A stretch of DNA of 64,000 nt from an uncultured Ignavibacteriota bacterium (GCA_903861125.1 CAIOTF010000015.1:186001-250000), one strand, 5' to 3'; numbered from the stretch's first letter, positions 36,381 to 45,950 are shown. Notes: a model not told the origin generated them from the letters alone. A program made the numbers and translations.

Positions 36381-38285
36381 ATGAGACACATAACGAACAT
36401 CCTGGCGATCCTGTTTGTGTTGTCATCGCTTTGTGTTGCGCAGCAAGACACACTTACAATTCTGTTCGTCAGCGATACACATTCAAGCCTTGCTCCGGCC
36501 GGTCCGCGGTCGGTTGATCTGCAAGGGACCATCGGCGGAATCGCGCGGGCGGCCGCACTAATCAATTCTACAAAAAATACCGAGCCTAACGTGCTGACAC
36601 TCCACGGCGGCGATATGTTCATGGGTTCAATATTTTTCAATATGTATTTCGGCATCGAAGAAATGAAATTGATGGGGGCAATCGGATTCGATGTGCTGAC
36701 ACTCGGGAATCACGAATTTGATCTCGGTCCGCTGGTTTTGCAGCGAGCATTGCAATCTGCGCTGAGGGAAAATCCAATGACGATCGTCTCTTCGAACATC
36801 GAATTCCCGGAGGACGATAAAATTCGATTGCAAAAATATATTTTGCCGTATACCATCAAACAATTCGGATCGACCAAGGTCGGCATCTTCGGCCTGACAA
36901 CGCCTGAAACAAACGCATTGTCGAGTCCTTCACCTGTCTGCTTCAACGAAAATTGCTGCGAATGTGCAGCAAAGACCATTCAGATTCTCAAAGAGAATGG
37001 ATGCACATACATCATTTGTCTGTCGCATATCGGATACGCCCACGATATTATGATGGCGTCCAATCTCAACGGAGTCGATCTGATCATCAGCGCACATGAC
37101 CACAGTTCAAAAGAGATTATAGGGTTTGCAAATCCTTCGGGAAGAATAGCCTGGGTTTCACAAACAGATGCTTTCTATACCGAGATGGGAATGATACAGA
37201 TGCTCGTTTCCGGTCAAACAACGGAACTTCTTTCAGCAGATCATATCCCTTTGGACAAAAAAATTAAGGAAGATCTGACCATAAAAACCCTGGTCGACAA
37301 TATGATTGCCAGAATCGAACTTCAGTTCGGGCCGATGTTTACGAAGCAGATCGGCACGGCAACAGAAACTTTCGATGAAGTTCAGAATGATGTTACAAGC
37401 ATCGGATCGAAAGAAACTGCCGTTGGGAATCTGGTGACCGATGCATTTCGCGCTTACACGATGACCGATATCGCGATCGAGCCAGGCGGATCGACCGCAC
37501 AGCCGATCTTCAAAGGACCGATCATTGGTGATGACTTGTTCCGAGCAATCGGATATGGTTTCAATGAAAATAATAATCTGGGATTCCGTCTTGTAACATG
37601 TACCATCACCGGACAATCGTTGTTGAATGCCCTGGAAAAATGCCTTGAATATTCTCAGGTGAATGATGAGTTCTATCCGCAGGTATCCGGAATGACTTTC
37701 TCATCCAGAAGAGTCACCGAAGAAGGATCTAGGGTGAAATGGGTATTTGTCCACGGCGAGGCATTGGATCCGGAAAAGATATACAGTGTTACCACCAATG
37801 AACTTGCGCTGAATTTGCTGACATCGATGTTCGGCATTACCGTGTCGGACGTTGTTGTTGACCAGGTCACCGAATATCAGGCATTAAGTGCATATGTGGA
37901 AGCACGAGGGACTATTTCTCCGGCCGAAAGATTTTCACCGGGAGTGAAGGACAAAGGACCAATGTTGCATGCCGAAAAGGTGACATCCATGCAGGGGAAC
38001 GGCATAGCAGCCGTCATACCCGACAAATTCTCACTTGGTCAAAATTATCCTAATCCGTTCAATCCGTCAACAACCATCCGCTATGCTCTCCCTGCATCCT
38101 CACAAGTGAAACTTGTCGTGTTCGATCTGCTCGGTCGTGAAATCGCAACATTGGTGAACGAAGAGCAGTCATCCGGATGGAAGGAAGTGATATGGAATGC
38201 CGGCAACATATCATCCGGTATCTATTTTTACAAATTAACGGCAGGGACTTTTGTTGAAATGAAAAAGATGTCGCTGATGAAATAA
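36381..38285 (+). CDS. Secreted 5'-nucleotidase-family metallophosphoesterase with T9SS tail
   Basis: 634 residues; GGAGG 4 nt before ATG 36381. Signal peptide (about 1-20). Metallophosphoesterase motifs: SDTH (Asp32, His34), HGGDMF, TLGNHEFDLGP, CLSHIG, SAHDHS. 5'-nucleotidase C-terminal domain (about 310-515, ETAVGNLVTDAFR and IEPGGSTAQP). T9SS tail about 555-634. UshA/NT5E-type enzymes release phosphate and nucleosides from extracellular nucleotides. Its catalytic region is closely similar to the next gene (38453), a tandem duplicate that carries an extra beta-helix. Confidence 0.92.
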   Translation: MRHITNILAILFVLSSLCVAQQDTLTILFVSDTHSSLAPAGPRSVDLQGTIGGIARAAALINSTKNTEPNVLTLHGGDMFMGSIFFNMYFGIEEMKLMGAIGFDVLTLGNHEFDLGPLVLQRALQSALRENPMTIVSSNIEFPEDDKIRLQKYILPYTIKQFGSTKVGIFGLTTPETNALSSPSPVCFNENCCECAAKTIQILKENGCTYIICLSHIGYAHDIMMASNLNGVDLIISAHDHSSKEIIGFANPSGRIAWVSQTDAFYTEMGMIQMLVSGQTTELLSADHIPLDKKIKEDLTIKTLVDNMIARIELQFGPMFTKQIGTATETFDEVQNDVTSIGSKETAVGNLVTDAFRAYTMTDIAIEPGGSTAQPIFKGPIIGDDLFRAIGYGFNENNNLGFRLVTCTITGQSLLNALEKCLEYSQVNDEFYPQVSGMTFSSRRVTEEGSRVKWVFVHGEALDPEKIYSVTTNELALNLLTSMFGITVSDVVVDQVTEYQALSAYVEARGTISPAERFSPGVKDKGPMLHAEKVTSMQGNGIAAVIPDKFSLGQNYPNPFNPSTTIRYALPASSQVKLVVFDLLGREIATLVNEEQSSGWKEVIWNAGNISSGIYFYKLTAGTFVEMKKMSLMK

Positions 38286-38304
38286 GTATTTCCTGTTTTC
38301 ACCA

Positions 38305-38325
38305 TCCCGCCTCTATTTAGCGGGA
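38305..38325. other. Intergenic hairpin after the first 5'-nucleotidase gene
   Basis: TCCCGC-N9-GCGGGA (38305-38325), 20 bp after the stop codon. There is no T-run, so it is not a canonical terminator; it may stabilise the mRNA 3' end. Confidence 0.4.
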
Positions 38326-38452
38326 ACATAGTTACACTGCAATGACATGTAGATGCAGTTCGCTTCCCTCCAGAGAGAACTTTTACGGAGTCGATGCGGA
38401 CTGCATCCGTGATACAAAATATTCCGCAAACATTATTCTCATAGGAGGAAGC

Positions 38453-41400
38453 ATGAAATACGTATGCACAATTCTTACGATCATTATTGTCTTGTCGTCA
38501 TTTTGTTTTGCCCAGCAGGATACCCTTACGATCCTGTTCACCAGTGATACACATTCAAGTCTGGCTCCGATCGGCAGCCGATCGGATGACCTGAGGGGAA
38601 CTATCGGCGGTATTGCACGGGCGGCCTCGCTTATCGGCAGCGTGAAGATGAATGAACCAAATGTGCTGACGCTTCATGGCGGCGATATGTTCATCGGCGA
38701 TATTTTCTATAATACCTATTTCGGTATCGCGGAATTAAAATTGATGAGTGCCATCGGGTACGATGTGCTGACACTCGGAAATCATGAATTCGATCTCGGT
38801 CCTGCGATGCTGCAGATGGCCTTTGATTCTTCCATGAAGGAAAGTCCAATGAGCATTGTCTCATCGAACATCATTTTCCCGGATGATGAGAAATTTCGTT
38901 TGGACCAATATGTCCTCCCCTATACCATCCGGCAGTTCGGTTCTCTTAAGATCGGAATCTTCGGCCTGACAACGCCTGAAACAAATGCATTGTCGAACCC
39001 ATCGCCTGTCTGCTTCAATGAGAATTGCTGTGACTGTGCGGCAAAAACCGTTCAGGTCCTTAAAGACAGCGGATGCACATTCATCATTTGCCTGTCACAT
39101 ATCGGTTACACTCACGATAGTATGATGGCAGCAAACATTTCCGGAATTGATCTGATTATCAGCGCGCATGACCACAGCTCAAAAGATATTACCGGGTATC
39201 CAAATCCTTCGGGAAGAACAACCTGGGTGTCACAAACGGATGCGTTCTATACAGAGATGGGTAAGATACAGTTGCTCATTACCGATCAGTCAACACAGCT
39301 TCTTTCTGCCCGGCACATTTCTTTGGACAGCAAAATCGAGGAAGAGCCGACTGTTAAAACCGAGGTCGATAATCTGATCGCGGAAGTTGAACAGAAGTTC
39401 GGACCGATGTTCACTAAGGCTGTATCATATGCAACGGACAATTTCACCGAAACATCGGAATACCTTCCCGGCGACGGACCGAAAGAGACTGCCGTCGGAA
39501 ATCTGGTCACCGATGCTTTTCGCAAATATACCGGCACGGATATCGCCATCGAACCGGGCGGATCGACTGCACAGCCGTTGTTTAGAGGGCCGATCGTCGG
39601 CGACGATCTGTTCCGGGCGGTCGGGTACGGTTTCAACAAGAATAATTCTTTGGGATACCGTCTGGTAACATTTACAGTCACCGGAGAATCTCTCGCCGTT
39701 GCACTGGAGAAATGCGCCGCCACTATCGAAACGAACGACGAGTTCTTCCCGCAGGTGTCCGGAATGCAGTATTCCTACAGTCCGAATGCACCGGCAGGCA
39801 AACGGATCAGAGATATCAAGGTCAACGACCTGCCGCTTGATCCGGCAAAACGGTACAGCGTTACGACCAATGAACTTGCCGCGGCGTTATTGACAACGAT
39901 GCTCGGCATTAATGTATCCGACATGACCGTGTTCGAGAATATGTCGGAATATCAGGCGCTGCTCCGGTATGTTTCAAAAGAAGAATCCATCTCACCGGCC
40001 ATCGAAGGAAGAATCACGGTTGTTCCGATGACACAACTGATCGGAACTTATACCGTCGGCCAAAGCGGAAAATTTGCTACGCTCGAATCTGCTTTTTCTT
40101 CCCTGAGCAACAATGGAATTCTCGGACCGGTAACACTCTTTCTTACCGACGAACTGTATGATCTTACAACAACGGCAGCCGGTTCCCTTGTCCTCAACGG
40201 TCCGATCGCCGGCGCGTCGTCAAACAACCGCATCACCATTCGTCCGGCAGAAAATACAAACGTTACGATTAAAGGAAACGGCAAAGCGGTGATCCAGTTG
40301 AATAATGTAAGCTACTGCACGCTTGACGGCATCGGCGCGGAAAGCAAATCCGGAATGACCGTTCAGGCGCTCATCAATAAAAATTATGCAAACAATCACG
40401 GCATAGAGCTCCGCGGAAATAGTGATTTTAATGAAATAAAAAATATTACGGTCGGCACGGATGATTATGCACGGTACAATTCTTTCGCCATCTCACTGAT
40501 GAACGACAGTATTGAATCTCCCGACTATTGCACCATATCGGGAAATAATGTTACGTCGGGTGATGCAGGCATCATTATCTGGGGAACACGAGAGAAAAAA
40601 GCCATCGGAAATATCATTCGATCGAATCAGGTCGGTTCAGCTGCGCATACAACGATAGCCTTCGGCATCGTAGTTATTTTTTCCGAAGCATCATTCGTCG
40701 AGTACAACAACGTGGAAAACCTCCGGATCACATCGGATAAATACCAGGTTGGAATTGACGTGGAATACTCCAGAAATGTTATCGTCCGCAATAACAAAGT
40801 ACATAATCTTCTGTTAACCGATGCGACGATGGCAACAGCTGTCGGTATCGGAGTATTTGGCGGTATTGGGGGTACCGATATCTGGGTCTACAATAACAAA
40901 GTGTGGGATATCAAGACGGCCATATCCTCCCGTTGTGCAGTGAGAGGTATATATGCGTGGAATCAAAATTTATTGCGCATAGAGAACAATACTGTCGTGC
41001 TGACGAAATCGGATGATGCCAACGCTTCCGCGGGTTCTGATGGCATACGTCTTGCAGCTTCAAATACAAATACCACGATCCGGAACAATATCATTATAAA
41101 TACCCGCGAGGATTCTCCCGGCCTGGTGACTGCCATAACAATGCTGGCACCTCAATTACTGTCGGATTATAATGATCTTTTTGTCGGTTCAGGCGAGTAT
41201 TCGTATATCGGATTCACAAACGCGGAATGCAAAACCCTTGACCAATGGAAAACCTCGGGAATGGATATCAACAGCGTCTCGGTACTCCCCCTCTTTACCG
41301 GCCCGAATCTGCATATCGACACGACAAATATTTTATCGAATGCTCTTAACGATCTGGGAACTCCCATTACAGGAATCGCCTATGACTTTGATGGCCGTCG

Positions 41401-41749
41401 ACGCGATAAAGTTAATCCCGATATCGGCGCCGATGAATTTGATGAGGTCCTTACCGGTGTGAGCAGCACACGTCCGACGTTACCGGACAGATTTGCACTT
41501 GAACAGAATTATCCAAACCCATTCAATCCGTCAACGACAATCCGGTATGCTCTTCCCTCATCCGCGAACGTACAACTCGCGGTGTATGATGTACTCGGAA
41601 GAGAGATAGCAACATTGATCAACGAAGAGCAATCCGCAGGTTGGAAGGAAGTAACGTGGAACGCCATACATGTATCAAGCGGAATATATATTTATAAGCT
41701 CACTGCCGGTAATTTTACCGAAGTGAAAAAGATGTCGCTGATTCGATAA
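38453..41749 (+). CDS. Secreted 5'-nucleotidase fused to a beta-helix, with T9SS tail
   Basis: 1098 residues from ATG 38453 (AGGAGG just upstream). Signal peptide (about 1-21). A 5'-nucleotidase part (about 24-520) with the same motifs as its upstream neighbour (SDTHSSLAP, HGGDMF, LGNHEFDLGP, SAHDHS, EPGGSTAQP). A right-handed beta-helix (about 525-1010) introduced by GTYTVGQSGKFATLESAF. T9SS tail (about 1020-1098). The beta-helix is homologous to that of the protein at 42204 (GTYTVGMGGNFSTLDSAF). Compared with the tandem paralog, the beta-helix is inserted between enzyme and tail. This could attach nucleotidase activity to a surface or polymer (inference). Confidence 0.92.
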   Translation: MKYVCTILTIIIVLSSFCFAQQDTLTILFTSDTHSSLAPIGSRSDDLRGTIGGIARAASLIGSVKMNEPNVLTLHGGDMFIGDIFYNTYFGIAELKLMSAIGYDVLTLGNHEFDLGPAMLQMAFDSSMKESPMSIVSSNIIFPDDEKFRLDQYVLPYTIRQFGSLKIGIFGLTTPETNALSNPSPVCFNENCCDCAAKTVQVLKDSGCTFIICLSHIGYTHDSMMAANISGIDLIISAHDHSSKDITGYPNPSGRTTWVSQTDAFYTEMGKIQLLITDQSTQLLSARHISLDSKIEEEPTVKTEVDNLIAEVEQKFGPMFTKAVSYATDNFTETSEYLPGDGPKETAVGNLVTDAFRKYTGTDIAIEPGGSTAQPLFRGPIVGDDLFRAVGYGFNKNNSLGYRLVTFTVTGESLAVALEKCAATIETNDEFFPQVSGMQYSYSPNAPAGKRIRDIKVNDLPLDPAKRYSVTTNELAAALLTTMLGINVSDMTVFENMSEYQALLRYVSKEESISPAIEGRITVVPMTQLIGTYTVGQSGKFATLESAFSSLSNNGILGPVTLFLTDELYDLTTTAAGSLVLNGPIAGASSNNRITIRPAENTNVTIKGNGKAVIQLNNVSYCTLDGIGAESKSGMTVQALINKNYANNHGIELRGNSDFNEIKNITVGTDDYARYNSFAISLMNDSIESPDYCTISGNNVTSGDAGIIIWGTREKKAIGNIIRSNQVGSAAHTTIAFGIVVIFSEASFVEYNNVENLRITSDKYQVGIDVEYSRNVIVRNNKVHNLLLTDATMATAVGIGVFGGIGGTDIWVYNNKVWDIKTAISSRCAVRGIYAWNQNLLRIENNTVVLTKSDDANASAGSDGIRLAASNTNTTIRNNIIINTREDSPGLVTAITMLAPQLLSDYNDLFVGSGEYSYIGFTNAECKTLDQWKTSGMDINSVSVLPLFTGPNLHIDTTNILSNALNDLGTPITGIAYDFDGRRRDKVNPDIGADEFDEVLTGVSSTRPTLPDRFALEQNYPNPFNPSTTIRYALPSSANVQLAVYDVLGREIATLINEEQSAGWKEVTWNAIHVSSGIYIYKLTAGNFTEVKKMSLIR

Positions 41750-41829
41750 TTCATGATGGATGGTAACGGATTGCTCCGGCAATCCGTTAACCTATGGGGG
41801 TTCAATGTGATGGACCACGTTAATAAGCT
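41750..41829. other. 3' flank shared with the beta-helix gene at 46134, including an 11-bp hairpin
   Basis: The sequence after the stop (AATTCATGATGGA, then TAACGGATTGC-TCCG-GCAATCCGTTA at 41764-41789) is matched after the stop at 47828 by AATTCATGATGGA and a weaker hairpin (GGATTG/CAATCC). It forms one unit with the 66-nt element that follows. Confidence 0.6.
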
Positions 41830-41895
41830 GCGGAGTGAAGACTCACAAGTGGACGTTCTGTTGCCTATGGCGGAACGGTGATGTTTTTACTCCGC
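41830..41895 (+). ncRNA. 66-nt three-stem structured element, copy 1
   Basis: GCGGAGTGAAGAC pairs with GTTTTTACTCCGC (13 bp with two G-U), then TCAC/GTGA, a 7-nt one-sided loop AAGTGGA, and CGTTC/GAACG with apical TGCCTATGGC. Copy 2 at 47909-47974 has the same length and changes both partners in two pairs (TCAC/GTGA to ACAC/GTGT; CGTTC/GAACG to CATTC/GAATG). This supports a selected structure. Strand is assigned by the upstream gene. Confidence 0.6.
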
Positions 41896-41981
41896 GCTTC
41901 ATTGTTTCATGGAATATTTTTTTCGAACAATGAAGTATCTGCGAATACGTGATGTTACATTCTTCACCTAGTGCTTAATTT

Positions 41982-42115
41982 TATTTTTGATCAGAGTTCT
42001 CCGGCTTCTGCCGGAAATCGGACCGCGGGATCGTGCAAAAAGATTCCTTCAACACATCTTCCCTCCTTCCATCTCCGGTGCCGCCGGAACATAAATTCAT
42101 GGAAAGAAACAATGT
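41982..42115 (+). ncRNA. Structured 5' leader element, copy C
   Basis: Follows a TATTTTTG box (41982-41989; no clear TTG at 20 bp). Hairpin 1: CCGGC-TTCT-GCCGG (42001-42014). Then AATCGGACCGCGGGA and the run TCTTCCCTCCTTCCATC. Hairpin 2: TCCGG-N5-CCGGA (42074-42088). The base pairs differ from copies A, B and D but the pairing is kept. It leads into the propeller/beta-helix gene at 42204. Confidence 0.6.
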
Positions 42116-42203
42116 TCATTTTTTTCTGTTTCAGAAAAGAAGTTCTGCCTCTTAGTGCAAGATGCGGCAGCAAGATCTATCTTATTGCCGAAAGGAGCCC
42201 GCT

Positions 42204-44948
42204 ATGAAACAGTATCATTCCATATTCATACTCCTGATATTCTCACTCTTTGCTTCTCTAACACTGACGCAGCAGAATGCAATGAGCCAGACAAAATTCA
42301 AAAAGTACAGCGGTAATCCCGTATTGACCGCAGGACCGGCCGGATCGTGGGATGCGGACAATGTCGACTGCGGATCCGTGCTGTATCAGAACTCGATGTA
42401 TCACATGTGGTACACCGGACAGAATGGCTCGGAATCTTCGATCGGATATGCATTTTCAAGCGACGGCATAACCTGGACAAAATATTCCGGCAATCCGGTA
42501 CTGCTGCATGGAGCGTCGGAAGATTTCGATGCGCTGATTGGCCTTCCCTCCGTGATATATGACGCCGGTACTTTTCATTTGTGGTACACTGCATTCAACA
42601 ATTCAACAATTACCATGTTCGGCTATGCTTATTCAACAGACGGAATACAATGGACAAAACATGAGTCGCCAGTTTTTCAGCAAGGAAGCACAGGAAACTG
42701 GGATGATTATGATATTTCTGTCGGACCGGTGATCAAAGAAGATTCGGTGCTGAAGATGTTTTACGGAGGAAGAACCTCTGCCGGTTCGTGGAAAACAGGA
42801 CTGGCCGTTTCGACCGATTCAATACATTGGAGCCGTCAAAACTCCGGAAACCCTGTGCTTGCCGGTGGAGCTCCGGGCGCGTGGGATCAAATAAGTCAAC
42901 GGGCAACCTCCGCGCTTACATACGGAAGTGTATACCAAATTTGGTACAGCAACTTCCGTCCGTCACCATACAACATTGGGTATGCCACCTCCACCGATGG
43001 CGGAATTAATTGGAGCACATATCCAGGTAATCCAATCCTCACTCCGACCACGGGGGAATGGGACGCCGGGTATCTCATCTTTCCGATAGTGCTTCGGGAT
43101 CCAAACGGCCGGTATACAATGTACTATACCGGAGGAAACAGCAACTGGTCGGCGGAGAACATTGGCCTTGCGATTGACACTGCCATCACACAACTGACGG
43201 GAACATACACAGTCGGTATGGGAGGAAATTTTTCCACGCTGGATTCTGCCTTTGCCCGTTTGAACAAGGATGGTGTTCTTGGTCCCGTTACACTATTGCT
43301 GACCGATTCGTTGTACGATGCAACATCCCATGAGAGCGGTTCGTTCAGATTAACCGGTCCGATCGCCGGTGCCGGACCCGCAAGCCGCATCACCATACGG
43401 CCTGCAGATCATGTTGCATTAACAATACAAGGAAATGGCTCTGCCGCTCTGCATTTCGAACAGGTCAGTTACCTTACGCTCGACGGCATACAACTTCAGG
43501 GTGATACACGGTTGAAAGTACGTGCACTGTATAATGGAACATTCTTATACAACGATGCCATCGATTTCTGGGGGAATTGCGATCACAACATTATCCAAAA
43601 TCTTTCCGTTTGTTCGGACGACATCACGCGGCAAGGTATTGCGGTAGCACTGATCGGTTACGATAACAATTCAGGTTCTCCGGACAGTTGTTTACTGTCG
43701 GGCTTATCCATTACATCGGGAGCGTACGGAATATATCTTTATGGACCTGCCTCCATGAAATTAAAAGGAAATGTCATCCGCAATAATCATATCGGATCGC
43801 CAATCGACAGTCTTATTGCTTTGGGCATTTACAACGATTTTTCATCCGAAGGAACGGTCATTGAATACAACCACATCGAAAACCTGCGGCTGCCCGGAAT
43901 TAATGGTCCTTCATCAGTACTCATCGGCATCGCTTTGAACGGAAGCAGAAACTCCATCATTCGAAATAATATTGTCCACAATATCCGCAAGTATGACGCA
44001 AATTATGTAACAGGCATCCGCGCAACAGGTCTATCAAATGAACGGGGCTTAAACAATTGGATTTATAACAATAAAGTGTGGGATATTACGAACAGTTCTG
44101 AGCAATGCACCGAACTGGCAGGCATACTCGCGAAATATCAGGATTCTCTGAAGGTTGATTACAATACGGTCATCCTTCCGGAATCAGGTGATACACCGCC
44201 CTCCGGCGGATCGCAAGCGCTGTGGTTCCAATCAACCGCACTGTATCCGACTGTGCGCAACAACATTCTTGTGAACGCACGAACCGATTCACCTCATGTC
44301 TCTGTCGCAATAAAATTTGATACACCGGTACATCTCTCAGAACATAATGATCTCGTTGTCGGAACTTCGGGAAGAGCAAATATCGCGTCGCTCAACTCAG
44401 CGCTGTACAAAACGCTTGCCGACTGGCAGGGAACGTTGAATGACGTGCACAGTGTGAGCATATGCCCATGTTTCTGCACTATGCATATGCACATTGATAC
44501 AACAACTGCAGTTATGAACGCTCTGGAAGGAAAAGGGACTCCGATTGCAGGAATTTTTACCGACTTTGAAGGTCGGGAACGAAGTTCAACATCTCCCGAT
44601 ATCGGAGCTGATGAGTTCGACAAGACCACCGGTGTTTCATCAGACAGGACCGGCATACCGGAAACATTTTCTCTTTCACAGAACTACCCAAATCCATTCA
44701 ACCCGACAACAACAATTCGCTACGCTCTCCCCTCTTCCGCTAATGTGAAATTGAACGTGTATGATTTACTTGGAAGAGAAATTGCAACGCTCGTTAACGA
44801 AGAACAATCTGCGGGATGGAAAGAAGTGGAATGGAACGCACGCCAGACAAACGGCGGGCAGGCGTCGGCGTTCAGTTCTGGAATTTATTTTTATAAACTC
44901 GAAGTAGGAAGTTTTGCAGAGGTAAAGAAATTAATACTGCTGAAATAA
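42204..44948 (+). CDS. Secreted five-bladed-propeller plus beta-helix protein with T9SS tail
   Basis: 914 residues from ATG 42204 (AAAGGAG 7 nt upstream). Signal peptide (about 1-25). Propeller of about five blades (about 30-325) marked by repeated (Y/N)SGNPVL- and GYA.S.DGI.WT-like motifs, as in GH43/GH32-type glycosidase-like proteins; catalytic carboxylates cannot be assigned safely. Beta-helix domain (about 330-825, opening GTYTVGMGGNFSTLDSAF) homologous to that of the gene at 38453. T9SS tail (about 835-914). The tail holds a 12-residue insert (RQTNGGQASAFS) between its two strands, encoded by a repeat that also occurs in the pseudogene at 48351. Probable role: carbohydrate binding or cleavage at the cell surface. 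Confidence 0.88.
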   Translation: MKQYHSIFILLIFSLFASLTLTQQNAMSQTKFKKYSGNPVLTAGPAGSWDADNVDCGSVLYQNSMYHMWYTGQNGSESSIGYAFSSDGITWTKYSGNPVLLHGASEDFDALIGLPSVIYDAGTFHLWYTAFNNSTITMFGYAYSTDGIQWTKHESPVFQQGSTGNWDDYDISVGPVIKEDSVLKMFYGGRTSAGSWKTGLAVSTDSIHWSRQNSGNPVLAGGAPGAWDQISQRATSALTYGSVYQIWYSNFRPSPYNIGYATSTDGGINWSTYPGNPILTPTTGEWDAGYLIFPIVLRDPNGRYTMYYTGGNSNWSAENIGLAIDTAITQLTGTYTVGMGGNFSTLDSAFARLNKDGVLGPVTLLLTDSLYDATSHESGSFRLTGPIAGAGPASRITIRPADHVALTIQGNGSAALHFEQVSYLTLDGIQLQGDTRLKVRALYNGTFLYNDAIDFWGNCDHNIIQNLSVCSDDITRQGIAVALIGYDNNSGSPDSCLLSGLSITSGAYGIYLYGPASMKLKGNVIRNNHIGSPIDSLIALGIYNDFSSEGTVIEYNHIENLRLPGINGPSSVLIGIALNGSRNSIIRNNIVHNIRKYDANYVTGIRATGLSNERGLNNWIYNNKVWDITNSSEQCTELAGILAKYQDSLKVDYNTVILPESGDTPPSGGSQALWFQSTALYPTVRNNILVNARTDSPHVSVAIKFDTPVHLSEHNDLVVGTSGRANIASLNSALYKTLADWQGTLNDVHSVSICPCFCTMHMHIDTTTAVMNALEGKGTPIAGIFTDFEGRERSSTSPDIGADEFDKTTGVSSDRTGIPETFSLSQNYPNPFNPTTTIRYALPSSANVKLNVYDLLGREIATLVNEEQSAGWKEVEWNARQTNGGQASAFSSGIYFYKLEVGSFAEVKKLILLK

Positions 44949-44954
44949 AAAATG

Positions 44955-44999
44955 TAGGGACGGATGGAAATCCGTCCCTAAGGCACGGACTTTCGTCCG
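44955..44999 (+). other. Two-hairpin 3' element, copy 1
   Basis: TAGGGACGGA (44955-44964) / TCCGTCCCTA (44971-44980), then CGGAC-TTTC-GTCCG (44986-44999). The same unit follows the S41 protease gene at 51235, and the coding ends before it are also nearly identical. There is no T-run, so it is not a canonical terminator. Confidence 0.65.
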
Positions 45000-45012
45000 C
45001 GCCTACAAAAAT

Positions 45013-45120
45013 GATGAACAATCCGCCAGCGAGAAAAAAGTGCAGTGGAATGCAGTAGCACGTACCAGCGGAATATATTTTTTTACCGGCTCACAGCACG
45101 CAATGCACGAACAGCAACGG
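45013..45120 (+). pseudogene. Decayed T9SS sorting-tail fragment
   Basis: The frame from 45013 reads DEQSASEKKVQWNA, then TSGIYFF, clearly a T9SS tail half (compare EEQSAGWKEVQWNA and SGIYFYK). After the T-run near 45078 the match continues only in the next frame (FYRLTARNA), so a one-base slip in the T-run has broken it. No upstream gene body remains. Confidence 0.7.
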
Positions 45121-45129
45121 AAGTGATCT

Positions 45130-45753
45130 ATGTCGCTCGATTTTTTCCTTAAAGGAGTTGTGACGGGATTCCTGTTGGCGGCACCCATAGGCCCGATAGG
45201 GATCCTGTGCATACGGGGGGTCCTCCTCTCCGGACGACGCCGCGGATATATCATCGGGGCAAGCGGTGCATGCGGCGATATCATCTACTCCGCCGCTGCG
45301 GCATTCGGAGTGAAACTTATCTTTGATTTTGTTCTGTTACATCAACCGGCCATGCGTCTTGCCGGCGGACTCATGCTCGCCGGAGCCGGTATCGTTACAT
45401 TTCTCTCCCGTTCCGCAACATCGCTGGATGAACCACGCAGCATAGATGAGAAAGGGATCTTTGCCTCCACCTTCCTGTTGGCACTGACAAATCCCCTGAC
45501 TCTTTTTGCTTATGCGGCCGCATTTTCTGGTCTCGGCATCAGCATAATTCTTTCGGACTATTTGTCTGTCGCATTGCTTGTCGGTGGCGTCTTCTGCGGA
45601 TCGCTTCTTTGGTTCTCATTTCTTGTTTGGTTCGCACAGCGCTTCAGGAAGAAAGTAACGGCACGGAGTATCGGTATTATCAATAAAGTTGTCGGATTGT
45701 TATTGATTCTTTTTGGTGCCGTCAGTCTTATCCTGGGTTTGAGATCATCATAG
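45130..45753 (+). CDS. LysE-family amino-acid exporter
   Basis: 207 residues; GGAAG 8 nt before ATG 45130. Six predicted membrane helices. N-terminal signature of the LysE/RhtB family (GFLLAAPIGPIGILCIRGVL with the conserved APIGP) and central SLALTNPLTL-like motif (LLALTNPLTLFAYAAAF). Exports amino acids or related solutes across the inner membrane; the substrate cannot be predicted. Surrounded by T9SS cargo genes without obvious functional link. Confidence 0.92.
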   Translation: MSLDFFLKGVVTGFLLAAPIGPIGILCIRGVLLSGRRRGYIIGASGACGDIIYSAAAAFGVKLIFDFVLLHQPAMRLAGGLMLAGAGIVTFLSRSATSLDEPRSIDEKGIFASTFLLALTNPLTLFAYAAAFSGLGISIILSDYLSVALLVGGVFCGSLLWFSFLVWFAQRFRKKVTARSIGIINKVVGLLLILFGAVSLILGLRSS

Positions 45754-45778
45754 AAGATAATATCTAATAATTTTTGAC

Positions 45779-45809
45779 TTGACAAAATATATTAAACCGC
45801 GTACGTTTG
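45779..45809 (+). promoter_or_regulatory. Promoter of leader element D
   Basis: TTG (45779-45781), 20-bp spacer, TACGTTTG (45802-45809): the same box and spacing as at 25280 and 54900. Confidence 0.75.
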
Positions 45810-45950
45810 TGTCAATAATATCTGTATTCGTCGGCTCCTGCCGCGAATTGGATCCAGGGATCTTCCTGCAGATTCCGGCAACACTCCTTCCCTCCTTCCA
45901 TCCACCGGCTCGCCGGTGCAGCAAATCCAGATTAATCAAGACAGAGTCGT
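45810..45950 (+). ncRNA. Structured 5' leader element, copy D (best preserved)
   Basis: Hairpin 1: ATTCG-T-CGGC-TCCT-GCCG-CGAAT (45826-45848) with a bulged T. Possible long-range pairing TGGA/TCCA (45849-45852 with 45897-45900) and GGGA/TCCC (45857-45860 with 45889-45892). Hairpin 2: CACCGGC-TC-GCCGGTG (45903-45918). Tail AAATCC...ATCAAGAC. It precedes the beta-helix gene at 46134; about 180 nt more of leader without features follows. Confidence 0.7.

Noticed and set aside
41830-41895. Integron attC site
   Set aside because: The fold is hairpin-like, but GTTRRRY/RYYYAAC core sites are missing and no integrase is in the window.
44955-44999. Rho-independent terminator
   Set aside because: The stem is strong but no T-run follows either hairpin, so it was listed as a 3' hairpin element only.
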